A stretch of 64,000 nucleotides of DNA from NCBI RefSeq assembly GCF_009746715.1, contig NZ_VRKW01000002.1, positions 1-64,000 on the forward strand. The letters are read 5' to 3'. This DNA comes from Ketobacter sp. MCCC 1A13808 (GTDB taxonomy: Bacteria; Pseudomonadota; Gammaproteobacteria; Pseudomonadales; Ketobacteraceae). Below the pieces are notes generated by a model. That model was not told the DNA's origin, searched no databases, and saw only the letters and a list, made by a program, of their open reading frames with translations. This document shows, piece after piece, positions 17,262 through 26,534 of the stretch; the stretch's first letter is position 1, and each line of letters starts with the position of its first letter. Both the position numbers and the translations under genes were made by a program.

Positions 17262-17858
17262 CTAACGCCCTCGCAAATGGCGCTCACGATTTTCCTGTTT
17301 CTTGGCTTCATTTTTCTTCAGTAAAACATACAACGCTCCGGCGCCTCCATGCTGGCGCTGCGCACTGTGAAAGGCCATTACCTGGGGTAAATCCGGTAGC
17401 CATTTATTAACATAACTTTTCAACAACGCCGGCGGATCACTGCGATCCCCTTTGCCGTGTAATATCATCACTGTGCGCACCCCATGACGGGTACATTCAC
17501 GAATAAACTCAAACACTTCCTGACGCGCCTGCTCCACAGTCTTACGGTGCAAATCCAAAACCGCATCGACGGTATACTTGCCCAGTCGTAACTTCCGATA
17601 CACCCCCTCCTGCACGCCACCCCGCTTGTATTCCAGGATATCGTGAGGTCCGACCATCTCCACATACTCTGACGTAAGCAGGTTTTCATCCCGCTGCAGC
17701 TCTTGCGCCGCCGCCTCGCGACGAGCCAGCTGAGCGTCGGTAGGGCTTTGTGAACCCCGCTGCCTTTGCCGTAAAGTAATCCTGCCCTGAGCACGCTGCA
17801 GCGGTTTCACCCCTTCCATCTCTGACAGGAATAAGTTGTCGTCATTATGCTCCATCAT
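17262..17858 (-). CDS. smrA: Smr-domain endonuclease, SmrA type
   Basis: A 198-residue protein with a C-terminal Smr domain (about 90-180): LDLHRKTVEQA, the catalytic-type ILHGKGDRS and the GGAGALYVLL end. Smr domains nick nucleic acids, and stand-alone SmrA proteins may act in RNA or ribosome quality control; the exact role is unsettled. The N-terminal DDNLFLSEMEGVKPL is typical of the SmrA/DUF2027-like group and is best served by the ATG at 17858, which has GAGAGGGGG upstream. A frame starting at 17918 adds 20 residues without family support. Confidence 0.85.
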   Translation of the reverse strand: MMEHNDDNLFLSEMEGVKPLQRAQGRITLRQRQRGSQSPTDAQLARREAAAQELQRDENLLTSEYVEMVGPHDILEYKRGGVQEGVYRKLRLGKYTVDAVLDLHRKTVEQARQEVFEFIRECTRHGVRTVMILHGKGDRSDPPALLKSYVNKWLPDLPQVMAFHSAQRQHGGAGALYVLLKKNEAKKQENRERHLRGR

Positions 17859-18110
17859 TACCGCCCCCTCTCTCACTGCCTTCACGGGTTCTGCACTGCT
17901 CGCAAAGCAGGCATTCATCAGATGCGGGCTACGCTTACCAGCCGGTGAGATGCACGCTTATTTGCTCTGATTGTTACATTAACCAGGGATCAATTGTACA
18001 CTCTAAACACAAAATCTTAAGGGCGGGCAAGCGTCGGTATTTTTTACAAAAGTGCAACGAACAGAAGTCGTGATAGCGATAGCTAATTGATAAATATAGG
18101 CTTATTTTTC

Positions 18111-18126
18111 TGGCTCAAATTATGCT
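18111..18126 (+). promoter_or_regulatory. Sigma-54-type promoter before the PEP-CTERM-like gene
   Basis: TGGCTCAAATTATGCT keeps the invariant GG and GC of the -24/-12 consensus TGGCAC-N5-TTGCT with exact 10-base spacing and differs at two positions. It lies 56 bases before the ATG. Sigma-54 control is known for many PEP-CTERM genes. Confidence 0.5.
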
Positions 18127-18181
18127 TGTTAAATATACAGGCTTTGATTCCGAAGATAAGCAGTAAGGAAATGTAAACCAG

Positions 18182-18664
18182 ATGTTCAGATTTCAATCCA
18201 TTCTATTCCTGATCGCAACGCTGATACTGGCTGTCGCTCTGACCAGTTCAGTGATCATTGCGCGGAATCACTCAATGGCCCAAATCAACATTGATACCAC
18301 CAATTTCGTTACGGTGCCCTTTAATCCGGCCAACAATCCGGCCATTAACGGCTCGTTTAATGAACTGGCAAAAATCTGGTCACTGACTGAAATGCTCAAC
18401 GACGTCCGCGTGCCCTACACCGTGGCGGCCACCCAACCAGCGTTTGATATGATTCTGGTCGGCTCGGTGCCGGCGGTTGTGGATACGGCCAGCCTCAAAC
18501 GGGATTCGCTGGAAGACTATGTGTTCCAGATCGCGGCACCCGCGCCGGACCCGACATCCATCGCCTTGCTTGCCCTGGGTTTGATTTTTCTGGGCATAGC
18601 GCGTCGCACAGCGCGACGCCGCAAGCCATCAGCGCAACTTTCCGGGCCCGAGCCGAGTATATAA
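18182..18664 (+). CDS. Small PEP-CTERM-like anchored protein
   Basis: A 160-residue protein with an N-terminal hydrophobic export segment (about 5-28) and a short Asn/Pro-rich central domain (PFNPANNPAINGSFNEL). The C-terminus has a PDPTS motif, a hydrophobic helix (ALLALGLIFLGIA) and a basic tail (RRTARRRK). That tripartite end is the layout of PEP-CTERM exosortase signals, with PDPTS in place of the usual PEPAT. The likely fate is export, cleavage by an exosortase and surface or matrix attachment. No exosortase gene lies in this window. AAGGAA precedes the ATG. The central domain is unrecognised. Confidence 0.65.
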   Translation: MFRFQSILFLIATLILAVALTSSVIIARNHSMAQINIDTTNFVTVPFNPANNPAINGSFNELAKIWSLTEMLNDVRVPYTVAATQPAFDMILVGSVPAVVDTASLKRDSLEDYVFQIAAPAPDPTSIALLALGLIFLGIARRTARRRKPSAQLSGPEPSI

Positions 18665-18669
18665 ACGCG

Positions 18670-20013
18670 TTATAACGCCTGCACCAGCTTCTGATGAATG
18701 CCTCCAAAGCCGCCATTACTCATGATCACGATATGGTCACCACTTCGCACACCGGACACCAGTTTTTGCACGATATCGTCAACCGACGAATACAGTTCCG
18801 CAGGCACCTCACTGGCGCTTACAACTGAGTCCATTTCCCACCCCACACCCGGTGGTTGATACCACAATACCTGATCTGCTTGCGCCGTCGACGCGGTCAG
18901 ATTGGCTTTATGGACACCCAGACGCATCGTATTGGAACGGGGCTCGATGACAGCGATAATACGCTGTTGACCAACCCGCCGTCGCAGTCCTTCCAAGGTG
19001 GTTTTAATGGCCGTAGGGTGATGGGCAAAATCATCGTAAACGGTCACTCCGCCGATTTCCCCCACCACTTCCATACGCCGCTTTACACCGCCGAACTGAC
19101 AGAGTGCTTCCACCGCCAGCTCCGGTTTCACCCCGGCATGACGAGCCGCAGCGATGGCAGCCAGGCCGTTATCAACGTTATGCTGTCCCGACATTTCCCA
19201 AGCGACGACACCATACACGTGGCCCTGATAGGAGACTTCAAATTCAGACCCATCGGCGGTAACTGGTTTGCCTTGCCAGCCTCGCTCTCCAATTAACTCC
19301 TGCGGCGTCCAGCTGCCCCGCGCCAAGACCTCTGCCAAATACACATCGGCTTGCGGAAGGATCACCAGACCGTTGCCCGGCACGGTACGCACCACATGAT
19401 GGAACTGCGTCTGGATGGCTTTAATGTCTTCGAAAATATCCGCGTGGTCGTATTCCAGATTATTCAGCACCAGAGTGCGTGGCAGGTAGTGGACAAACTT
19501 GGAACGCTTGTCAAAAAAAGCAGAATCGTATTCATCCGCCTCAATCACAAAAAAGGGATCATCCCCCAAACGGGCCGACACCGGAAAATTATTCGGTACC
19601 CCACCAATGAGATAGCCGGGCTGTAATCCCGCGTATTCCAGAATCCAGGTCACCATCGACGAGGTGGTGGTTTTACCGTGTGTCCCTGCCACCGCAATCA
19701 CCCACCGGCCTTGCAGCACATGATCGCGCAACCATTGCGGTCCGGAGGCATAAGGTAATCCCCGATTCAGCATATATTCCACCGCTTCGTTACCGCGCGA
19801 CATCGCATTGCCGACAATCACCAAATCCGGAGCCGGGTCCAGCTGCGCAGGATCGTAGCCTTCGGTTAATTCAATCCCCTGCTCTTCCAACTGAGTGCTC
19901 ATCGGCGGATACACATTGGCATCGGAACCGGTAACCCGATGCCCCTGCGCTTTCGCCAACAGCGCCAGACTGCCCATGAACGTGCCGCAGATACCTAAAA
20001 AGTGCAGATGCAT
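18670..20013 (-). CDS. mpl: UDP-N-acetylmuramate:murein tripeptide ligase Mpl
   Basis: A 447-residue Mur-family ligase that joins recycled L-Ala-gamma-D-Glu-meso-DAP to UDP-MurNAc, saving new peptide synthesis during cell-wall recycling. The N-terminal Rossmann motif GICGTFMGSLA, the ATP loop GTHGKTTTSSM (about 110-120), EADEYDSAFFDKRSKF and YDDFAHHPTAI are all Mpl features and separate it from MurC. AAGGATTCGTT before the ATG is a good binding site. It is transcribed after the membrane-protein gene to its right, with only ~9 bases between, probably as one operon. Confidence 0.94.
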   Translation of the reverse strand: MHLHFLGICGTFMGSLALLAKAQGHRVTGSDANVYPPMSTQLEEQGIELTEGYDPAQLDPAPDLVIVGNAMSRGNEAVEYMLNRGLPYASGPQWLRDHVLQGRWVIAVAGTHGKTTTSSMVTWILEYAGLQPGYLIGGVPNNFPVSARLGDDPFFVIEADEYDSAFFDKRSKFVHYLPRTLVLNNLEYDHADIFEDIKAIQTQFHHVVRTVPGNGLVILPQADVYLAEVLARGSWTPQELIGERGWQGKPVTADGSEFEVSYQGHVYGVVAWEMSGQHNVDNGLAAIAAARHAGVKPELAVEALCQFGGVKRRMEVVGEIGGVTVYDDFAHHPTAIKTTLEGLRRRVGQQRIIAVIEPRSNTMRLGVHKANLTASTAQADQVLWYQPPGVGWEMDSVVSASEVPAELYSSVDDIVQKLVSGVRSGDHIVIMSNGGFGGIHQKLVQAL

Positions 20014-20022
20014 AACGAATCC

Positions 20023-20589
20023 TTAAGGTGTTGAAGTGTGCTCTGGTGGAAGGGGTTGTTCTTGTTGCAAGGCCTGCGCTGGCAAAAACGACAGACTGAT
20101 GATAAACAAGCTGATCCACAGGGCAATGGCCAGAAAATTGCCTTGTAAACGCCCCAGCTCCATGGCGGAACTATAAATGCGCGCTTTAATCAGAATGTCC
20201 CAGATAATTAACATCAGCATAGCAAACCACAGCAATGAGCTAAGCCCACTTTCCGCGGGTAAACGGATACCGATAATCTGCACTGGAATGCTCAGCACAC
20301 TAATAATAAGATCACTGCCCAGACAGGCCGTCATGGTTTGCGCAAACCGGTTACTCTGCTGTTTAAAACTAAGTACGCCAAACACCGCAGCACACCAGGC
20401 AAACAGCGCCGCTGCACTACCCGCCATCTTAGCAACCAGGTAGCTTGGCTCCAGTGCCAGTAGCATCAGCGCCGATAGTATTAATAAAGTCACCAACAAC
20501 AGGCCCACCAGCGCCGGTGCATGCGGTACGTCTTGCGGCCCTTTGCGAAAAAGACAAATGTGCCAGAACAGGTTGAACAACGATTTCAA
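20023..20589 (-). CDS. Multi-pass membrane protein of unknown function
   Basis: An unrecognised 188-residue protein with about five hydrophobic helices (roughly 28-48, 52-72, 82-104, 115-137, 150-172). It starts with KSLFNLFWHICLFRKGPQDVP, an amphipathic segment. The TTG at 20589 is preceded by GGAGAG at good spacing and gives a compact protein; a frame starting at 20673 would add 28 residues of unlikely sequence. It lies directly upstream of mpl. YIP1-type membrane proteins have a similar helix pattern, but I could not confirm a match. Confidence 0.7.
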   Translation of the reverse strand: MKSLFNLFWHICLFRKGPQDVPHAPALVGLLLVTLLILSALMLLALEPSYLVAKMAGSAAALFAWCAAVFGVLSFKQQSNRFAQTMTACLGSDLIISVLSIPVQIIGIRLPAESGLSSLLWFAMLMLIIWDILIKARIYSSAMELGRLQGNFLAIALWISLFIISLSFLPAQALQQEQPLPPEHTSTP

Positions 20590-20778
20590 AGAACTCTCCG
20601 GGGAGTGAGCGGGACAATAAATCCCTAAAAAAGGCCGGTCATTGTGCCAAATACCTTGAGCCCTATTCAACACAACATGAATAAGGTGGCTATTTACTAT
20701 ATGATGCCGCCCAATTAATTATTGCCCTGATGGCACATAAACTACAGAAAATGAACGCCAATTTTCCGGGAGTTCCGA

Positions 20779-22041
20779 ATGGCTAAGAAGAATGCGTTTT
20801 ATGCACAATCCGGTGGAGTGACGGCTGTCATCAACGCCAGCGCCTGCGGTGTCATTGAGACGGCCAGGGCGTATCCGGATCATATCAACAAAGTCTATGC
20901 CGGTCATAACGGAATTATAGGGGCTCTTACCGAAGACCTGATAGATATTAGCCAGGAATCCAGTGCCACGATCGCTGCTCTAAAGCATACTCCGGGCGGT
21001 GCCTTCGGCTCCTGCCGTTATAAACTGCGTAGCTTCGAAGAAAACCAGCGCGAATACGAGCGCCTGGTACAAGTATTTAGAGCCCATAACATCGGCTATT
21101 TTTTCTATAACGGCGGTGGCGATTCGCAGGACACCGCTCATAAAGTGTCACAAATTTCCCAAACCATGGGTTACCCGATCACCTGCATCGGGATTCCAAA
21201 AACCGTTGACAACGACTTGCCTTTTACTGATTGCAGCCCCGGATTTGGCTCCGTCGCCAAATACATTGCAGTGTCCACTCAGGAAGCCTCGCTTGACCTG
21301 GCCTCCATGTGCGAAACATCCACCAAAATTTTCATTATGGAAGTGATGGGACGTCATGCCGGATGGATCGCTGCCTCAGGCGCTCTAGCGCGATGTGAAG
21401 CAGGCGACCCGCCCCATATTATCGTGTTTCCAGAAATCGTATTTGATCGTCCTGCCTTTCTGGAAAAAGTAAAACAATCGGTTAAAGACCACGGCTATTG
21501 CGTGATTGTGATTTCAGAAGGTGCGCGCAATCCGGACGGCACCTTTTTGGCAGACAGCGGCGGGAAAGACGCTTTCGGTCATACCCAGTTAGGGGGTGTA
21601 GCCCCCTTTGTGGCCAACATGATAAAAGGTGAACTGGGTTACAAATACCACTGGGCGGTCGCGGACTACCTGCAACGGGCTGCCCGACATGTAGCGTCCG
21701 CCATGGATGTAGAACACGCTTACGCTGTAGGCAAAGCCGCCGTTGAATTTGCCATCGCCGGGAAAAACGCCGTTATGCCCACCATCGTTCGCAACCCCGG
21801 TGAAGCGTACTCCTGGACCATTGGTGAAGCCAATCTGGCCGCAGTGGCCAACGTCGAGCAAATGATGCCCCGTGACTACATCAGTGACTGCGGGTTTGAT
21901 ATTACAGCTGCCTGCCGGGACTATTTATTGCCGCTGATTCAGGGCGAAGCACCACCGCCCTATGAAAATGGAATTCCGGTCGTGGCCAGGCTGAAGAAAA
22001 TAAAAGTGGAAAAAGTACTGAATTCCCACTTTAGCGTTTAG
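20779..22041 (+). CDS. pfp: Pyrophosphate-dependent 6-phosphofructokinase
   Basis: A 420-residue phosphofructokinase of the PPi-using group. It phosphorylates fructose 6-phosphate with pyrophosphate, reversibly, so it can serve both glycolysis and gluconeogenesis. Family motifs are AQSGGVTAVINAS at the start, NGGGDSQDTA, PKTVDNDL with the lysine that marks PPi use, and MEVMGRHAGWIA. GGGAG lies upstream of the ATG. An inorganic pyrophosphatase at 44665 would compete for PPi. A strong terminator follows. Confidence 0.9.
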   Translation: MAKKNAFYAQSGGVTAVINASACGVIETARAYPDHINKVYAGHNGIIGALTEDLIDISQESSATIAALKHTPGGAFGSCRYKLRSFEENQREYERLVQVFRAHNIGYFFYNGGGDSQDTAHKVSQISQTMGYPITCIGIPKTVDNDLPFTDCSPGFGSVAKYIAVSTQEASLDLASMCETSTKIFIMEVMGRHAGWIAASGALARCEAGDPPHIIVFPEIVFDRPAFLEKVKQSVKDHGYCVIVISEGARNPDGTFLADSGGKDAFGHTQLGGVAPFVANMIKGELGYKYHWAVADYLQRAARHVASAMDVEHAYAVGKAAVEFAIAGKNAVMPTIVRNPGEAYSWTIGEANLAAVANVEQMMPRDYISDCGFDITAACRDYLLPLIQGEAPPPYENGIPVVARLKKIKVEKVLNSHFSV

Positions 22042-22064
22042 TGGTAATGGGTTCTGCACTTTAG

Positions 22065-22103
22065 CAAAAAAGCCGGAGCGGAAGCCGCTTCGGCTTTTTT
22101 TTC
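22065..22103. terminator. Bidirectional terminator between pfp and the acyl-CoA ligase gene
   Basis: AAAAAAGCCG and CGGCTTTTTTTT form a stem around GAGCGGAAGCCGCTT. It serves two converging genes. Confidence 0.8.
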
Positions 22104-22121
22104 TGATCGTTATCTGGACGG

Positions 22122-23792
22122 CTACTTGCGCAATGCTTTCTTGTCGATTTTGCCCACCGACGTAAGCGGTATCGCATCGACAAAAAACAATTCTTTTGGC
22201 ACTTTATAGGGCGCCATATTGGCACGGCAAAACTCGATAATCGCCGCTTTTTGCTGCTCATCGTGTGCAGGCTCAGCATTGTTACGCTGCACGTATACTT
22301 GCACCACATCATTACCAGGCCGATCCTCATCTTCACGCCCGACCACCGCACACATTTCCACGAATGGAAGCGATTGCAGCTTGGATTCCACCTCCACTGA
22401 AAACACTTTGTAACCTCCGACAATCAGCATGTCTTTACTGCGGTCACAGATTTTCAAATAACCTTCATCATCCAGAAAGCCAATATCGCCGGTGTGCATC
22501 CAGACCTTGCCATCGTGCTCACGCAGCGCATCACGGGAAGCGTCCGCCATCGCCAGGTAACCGCGCATCACCTGCGGGCCACTCACCACCACTTCTCCAG
22601 GGACACCCGGCGCCAATTCCTCAACGCCATTTTCAGGATCCAGAATACGCAAATCGGTTGCGGGTAACGGCAGGCCGACAAAGCCGGGTTTAAACGCATT
22701 ACCCGGATTAAGAGTTTGCACCGGTGCCGTTTCGGTCATGCCATACACCTCACAGAATTTACCGGTGCCAATAACGTTTTCCAAACGCCGGATTTCATCC
22801 ACGCTGAACGGAGCTGCTCCGGATACCGCAATTCGCAATTGGCTGAAATCCAGCGCTCGAAAGGCTGCTGAATTCACCAGCATTTGAAACAAGGCCGGCA
22901 CGTTTGCCAGAACGGTCGGCGGGAACGCGGTCATTTCACCACAGAATTGCTCGATGTTGCGGGGATCTGCAATTAACAGAAATGTTGACGCTGTGCGTAT
23001 GGCGTTCATCATCACGGCGGCACCGCCAATATGAAATAACGGAAACGCCGATGCGACGGTTTCCATACCGAGACGATAACCGTAAAACACATCGGCCTGA
23101 ACATTATTAACGAAAATATTCTTTGACGACAATTGCGCACCCTTCGGTTTGCCCGTCGTCCCGCCGGTATATTGCAGATACAGGATGCCGTCAAAATCCA
23201 CGTCCACCTCGACCGGGTCCGTCGCCGCACCGGACAACGCAGTATTCCAGCCGGTTACAGGAACATCACCCAGGGTATCTACTGCAATCTGCGCATCCGG
23301 CAGGCCGGGTAAGGGTTCTGTGGCGGAGGCCACGATCACCTGCTTCAACGTGGCAATCCGATTCACCAGCAGGCCATGGGTCGCTGTGAATATGGGTTCA
23401 AAGGTAAGCAGCGCATGAACCTGCGCGTCATTACACTGATGAATCACTTCAGGTGGTGTCAATAAAGGAGAAACGCTGGTCACTTTCAGTCCCAAGCGAG
23501 CCGCCGCCGCCATGCCAATCACATACTGCGGAATATTCGGCAACTGAATGGCCAGCACATCGCCCTTACTGCAACCCGCGGCTTGCAAAACATGGGCAAA
23601 TTTATCGACCTGATGGTCCAGCTGGGAATACGATGTAGTAACGCGGCAATACACTAATGCAGCACGGTCAGCAAATTGCTGACCGAAATCGCGAATATAA
23701 TCCGACAACGTTTTTGCCGGAACATCTGGAATCTGACTCCAATCCAGCCCGAGTTTTTTATATGTATTCAGCCATGGCTGAGCATGCGTCAT
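22122..23792 (-). CDS. Long-chain fatty-acid-CoA ligase, FadD type
   Basis: A 556-residue AMP-forming acyl-CoA synthetase. It has the AMP-binding loop YTGGTTGKPKGAQLS (about 215-229), a YGMTET motif, the HTGDIG and DRSKDMLIVGGYKV segments, and a C-terminal SVGKIDKKALRK lysine. It activates medium- to long-chain fatty acids for beta-oxidation or lipid synthesis, probably on the inner membrane face. AGGGA precedes the ATG. It lies behind the MpaB-like oxygenase gene and may share its TetR control, pointing to use of lipids, hydrocarbons or similar substrates. The exact chain length cannot be stated. Confidence 0.88.
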   Translation of the reverse strand: MTHAQPWLNTYKKLGLDWSQIPDVPAKTLSDYIRDFGQQFADRAALVYCRVTTSYSQLDHQVDKFAHVLQAAGCSKGDVLAIQLPNIPQYVIGMAAAARLGLKVTSVSPLLTPPEVIHQCNDAQVHALLTFEPIFTATHGLLVNRIATLKQVIVASATEPLPGLPDAQIAVDTLGDVPVTGWNTALSGAATDPVEVDVDFDGILYLQYTGGTTGKPKGAQLSSKNIFVNNVQADVFYGYRLGMETVASAFPLFHIGGAAVMMNAIRTASTFLLIADPRNIEQFCGEMTAFPPTVLANVPALFQMLVNSAAFRALDFSQLRIAVSGAAPFSVDEIRRLENVIGTGKFCEVYGMTETAPVQTLNPGNAFKPGFVGLPLPATDLRILDPENGVEELAPGVPGEVVVSGPQVMRGYLAMADASRDALREHDGKVWMHTGDIGFLDDEGYLKICDRSKDMLIVGGYKVFSVEVESKLQSLPFVEMCAVVGREDEDRPGNDVVQVYVQRNNAEPAHDEQQKAAIIEFCRANMAPYKVPKELFFVDAIPLTSVGKIDKKALRK

Positions 23793-23843
23793 GACAATGT
23801 CCCTCTATAATCCGTTGCCTGGCCACGGACTAAAAATAAAAAG

Positions 23844-24782
23844 TTATACAGAAACCGGATCCTGATTCAGATCCGCTTCAAACTGATAAGCACCGGGATA
23901 TCGACGGGAATCCTCTATGGCGCGCATGGCTAACGGGATATAGCGCAGGCGTTCAGGCATCACTGGATAGATTGTGCGTACGGACCAGGCAAACGCTTTA
24001 AATAGTCGCTGATCCGTTTTACTGAATTGGACGTTGAATTTACGGCGGAAGTTTTCCGGCAGGGTCGCAACCGTAATCTTGTGCATCGCCCAGCCCATTA
24101 TGATCATCAACACTTTGAACAAGGCGTCCGGTACATACTTCATTTCTTCCGGCTTGGGATACCCGGCATAAAAACGGGGATCCATTAGATCATCCAGCAC
24201 CTCGCCCCACTCCAGACGCTCTTCAATAATATAATTGAAGTGTTGCCAATACTCTGCCTCGGTGCGCGGAATATGCTTCTCATGAATACCCAGCATACGA
24301 CCAAAACGCTGCCACTCCCTAAACAACTCGGCGCGCTCCTGATCCGCTACTGTGCGCCCGAAATATTCATACATGCGGAGGGTGGCATCAAAGCCGGTGA
24401 TGTGCACCCATGAATACGCTTCCGGGTCTAAGGCGTGAAATTTTTTACCATTATTGGCAACCCCTTTGATGGAGCGATGCAACTCGCGCAAGCGTATTCC
24501 CATTTCGGTGGCTTTGTCGGGGCGGGCATAGATCACCGGCCATAACAGCCGGGTGGAATCTTTGGCCCGTCCCCAGGGATCGTGCTTGTATTTCTTTTCT
24601 TTGCCCACTGCCATATCAATAACCGGATGCGCCGATTGCAAAATAAAGGCCTGCGGCAACATCAGATGGAAAAGATAGGAACCGAAATTGCGCCAGGTGT
24701 GCGAATCCGGCCCCAATGGCTGAGGCAGATCCTGGGTTGACGCAGGAGCTTGGGATGATTGTTTTTGTTGAGTCCGGGCCAT
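23844..24782 (-). CDS. DUF2236 / MpaB-type oxygenase
   Basis: A 312-residue protein of the MpaB/rubber-oxygenase-related DUF2236 family. It shows the family's N-terminal HTWRNFGSYLFHLMLPQAFILQSAHPVI, LRELHRSIKG, and AYSWVHITGFDATLRMYE. The conserved His and Arg in these are thought to hold haem in Lcp-type relatives. It probably oxidises an unsaturated lipid, terpenoid or similar molecule; the substrate is unknown. The ATG at 24782 has GGAGGG just upstream; a longer frame from 24848 is less likely. A palindrome that may bind the neighbouring TetR protein lies 27-48 bases upstream. Confidence 0.82.
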   Translation of the reverse strand: MARTQQKQSSQAPASTQDLPQPLGPDSHTWRNFGSYLFHLMLPQAFILQSAHPVIDMAVGKEKKYKHDPWGRAKDSTRLLWPVIYARPDKATEMGIRLRELHRSIKGVANNGKKFHALDPEAYSWVHITGFDATLRMYEYFGRTVADQERAELFREWQRFGRMLGIHEKHIPRTEAEYWQHFNYIIEERLEWGEVLDDLMDPRFYAGYPKPEEMKYVPDALFKVLMIIMGWAMHKITVATLPENFRRKFNVQFSKTDQRLFKAFAWSVRTIYPVMPERLRYIPLAMRAIEDSRRYPGAYQFEADLNQDPVSV

Positions 24783-24808
24783 ACGCCCTCCGCTGCCAAT
24801 CGAATATG

Positions 24809-24830
24809 AGACAAAATACAAATTATGTCT
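24809..24830. promoter_or_regulatory. Possible TetR operator
   Basis: An imperfect 22-base palindrome, AGACAAAAT and ATTATGTCT arms, lies in the interval between the tetR-type gene and the oxygenase gene it probably controls. Sixteen of 22 positions are symmetric. Confidence 0.4.
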
Positions 24831-24936
24831 ATACGTATCGAAATGCAAGCAGATATCGCCCTAACCCGGATAATTTCAGCACCCGGGCGGAACATTTTGC
24901 AGGAAATTAAAGCAATTAGGTGGCGTGCGGCCTACG

Positions 24937-25557
24937 CTAAGGCGTTAGAAAAGGCCGCAAGTACGTTTCCGTAAAGGTGCGCAAAGACGCCTCATCCCCG
25001 GGGTAAATCACCCCTTTCGGGCTTAGCATCAATGACTGGGTCAGTCGCATTATCATTTCAGACAGCATCAGCAACGGTACCTGACGGATGTGACCCAACT
25101 GCTGGCCACGATCAATTTGCATGGACAGATACTGGCAGGCAAAAGTCATGATGATTTCGAAATCCGTGGTCAAATATGGCAGCACATGATCCGGCTCCGA
25201 TTTCAGTAAGCGTTGCAGCAATTCATTACTGTGCACCAGCATCGAGAAGCGAATAAACGCTTCCAACAGCCCATCAAGTGCCGATGGCACCTGTGCGATC
25301 TCTTTTTCAATGATGACAATGTGTCGTTGCAAATCACGCAGTATCACGGCCTTAAAGAGCTGATCTTTCTCGCTGAAACGACGATACAAGGTGGCGCGCC
25401 CCATGCCGGCACGTTTGGCAACATCTTCCATAGTCGTGCGGCGTAAGCCGAATTCGATATACAGGGAACGGGCACTGTCCAGAATTCTCTGATTAGTGGC
25501 GTCCTCGTCCTCTTTTAATAAAATAGATGGAATTTCCAGGTTCACGGTGAATAGCAC
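24937..25557 (-). CDS. TetR-family transcriptional regulator
   Basis: A 206-residue regulator with an N-terminal TetR helix-turn-helix domain (about 20-66: ILDSARSLYIEFGLRRTTMEDVAKRAGMG, then ATLYRRFSEKDQLF) and a variable C-terminal ligand domain. It lies upstream of the DUF2236 oxygenase and acyl-CoA ligase genes in the same direction and probably represses them in response to a lipid-like effector. The GTG start at 25557 is uncertain; a GTG 12 bases downstream is also possible. Confidence 0.88.
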   Translation of the reverse strand: MLFTVNLEIPSILLKEDEDATNQRILDSARSLYIEFGLRRTTMEDVAKRAGMGRATLYRRFSEKDQLFKAVILRDLQRHIVIIEKEIAQVPSALDGLLEAFIRFSMLVHSNELLQRLLKSEPDHVLPYLTTDFEIIMTFACQYLSMQIDRGQQLGHIRQVPLLMLSEMIMRLTQSLMLSPKGVIYPGDEASLRTFTETYLRPFLTP

Positions 25558-25679
25558 TCTCTTGTTTTTACCGGGTCAAGGTGGGCCGGGTTTTATCGGA
25601 GTTAATTGCTCTCCATTCTAACTGGCTGCAATCCGGCGTAGCAGACTGTCGAATCTGCTGCGCCTTACGGAGACCGGCA

Positions 25680-26534
25680 TCAATCAAAAATAACGGTCTT
25701 GTTGCCATGAATGACGACGCGATCTTCCAGGTGATAACGCAGCCCCCTGGCCAGCACAATCTTCTCCACATCGCGCCCCAGGCGCACCAGATCGTCTTTA
25801 TTATGGCGGTGGCTCACGCGCTCTACATCCTGCTCAATGATAGGTCCCTGGTCCAAATCCGCCGTGACATAGTGGCAGGTAGCACCAATCAGTTTCACAC
25901 CGCGGTCATAGGCCTGGTAATAAGGATTGGCCCCCACAAAAGAAGGCAGAAAACTGTGATGGATGTTGATGACCTGCCCCTGGTATTGCTGGCACAGCGC
26001 GGATGGCAGGATTTGCATATAACGCGCCAGAACAATGGTTTGGGCCTGATACTTGGACAACAGCGTTTCAACCTGATCAAAGTGCCGCTGTTTATTGCCC
26101 TTCTCAACCGGGATGTAATGAAATGGTATATCGTGCCATTCCACCATCGAGCGCAAATTATCATGATTGGCAATGACGGCGGCAATTTCACAATGCAGTT
26201 CACCGCTGTGCCAGCGATACAAGATATCCGCCAGGCAATGGGACGCATGGCTCGCCAGAATGACAATTTTTTTCGGCGCGGTGGAATCAGTAATAAACCA
26301 ACGCATCTGATATTCACGGGCAATGCTTTCAAACGCCGCGGTGAATTGCTGCAGATTCAGATCCAGTGAATCGGCGCGGATCTCATTACGCATAAAAAAC
26401 CAGCCGGAATCCGCTTCTGAGTGATAACTGGCTTCGGTTAACCAGCCCTTATGATCACTGATGAATTGGCTGACTTTGGCGACGATGCCTACCTTATCCG
26501 GGCAGGAGATTAACAAACGATAGGTGTGTTCCAT
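25680..26534 (-). CDS. purU: Formyltetrahydrofolate deformylase
   Basis: A 284-residue PurU. It hydrolyses 10-formyltetrahydrofolate to formate and tetrahydrofolate, keeping the one-carbon pools in balance. It has an N-terminal ACT domain (about 5-80: LLISCPDKVGIVAKVS) and a formyltransferase-fold domain (about 88-284) with NIHHSFLPSF holding the catalytic His, plus ATCHYVTADLDQGPIIEQD. Typical family length. Single gene, with no evident operon partners. Confidence 0.94.
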   Translation of the reverse strand: MEHTYRLLISCPDKVGIVAKVSQFISDHKGWLTEASYHSEADSGWFFMRNEIRADSLDLNLQQFTAAFESIAREYQMRWFITDSTAPKKIVILASHASHCLADILYRWHSGELHCEIAAVIANHDNLRSMVEWHDIPFHYIPVEKGNKQRHFDQVETLLSKYQAQTIVLARYMQILPSALCQQYQGQVINIHHSFLPSFVGANPYYQAYDRGVKLIGATCHYVTADLDQGPIIEQDVERVSHRHNKDDLVRLGRDVEKIVLARGLRYHLEDRVVIHGNKTVIFD

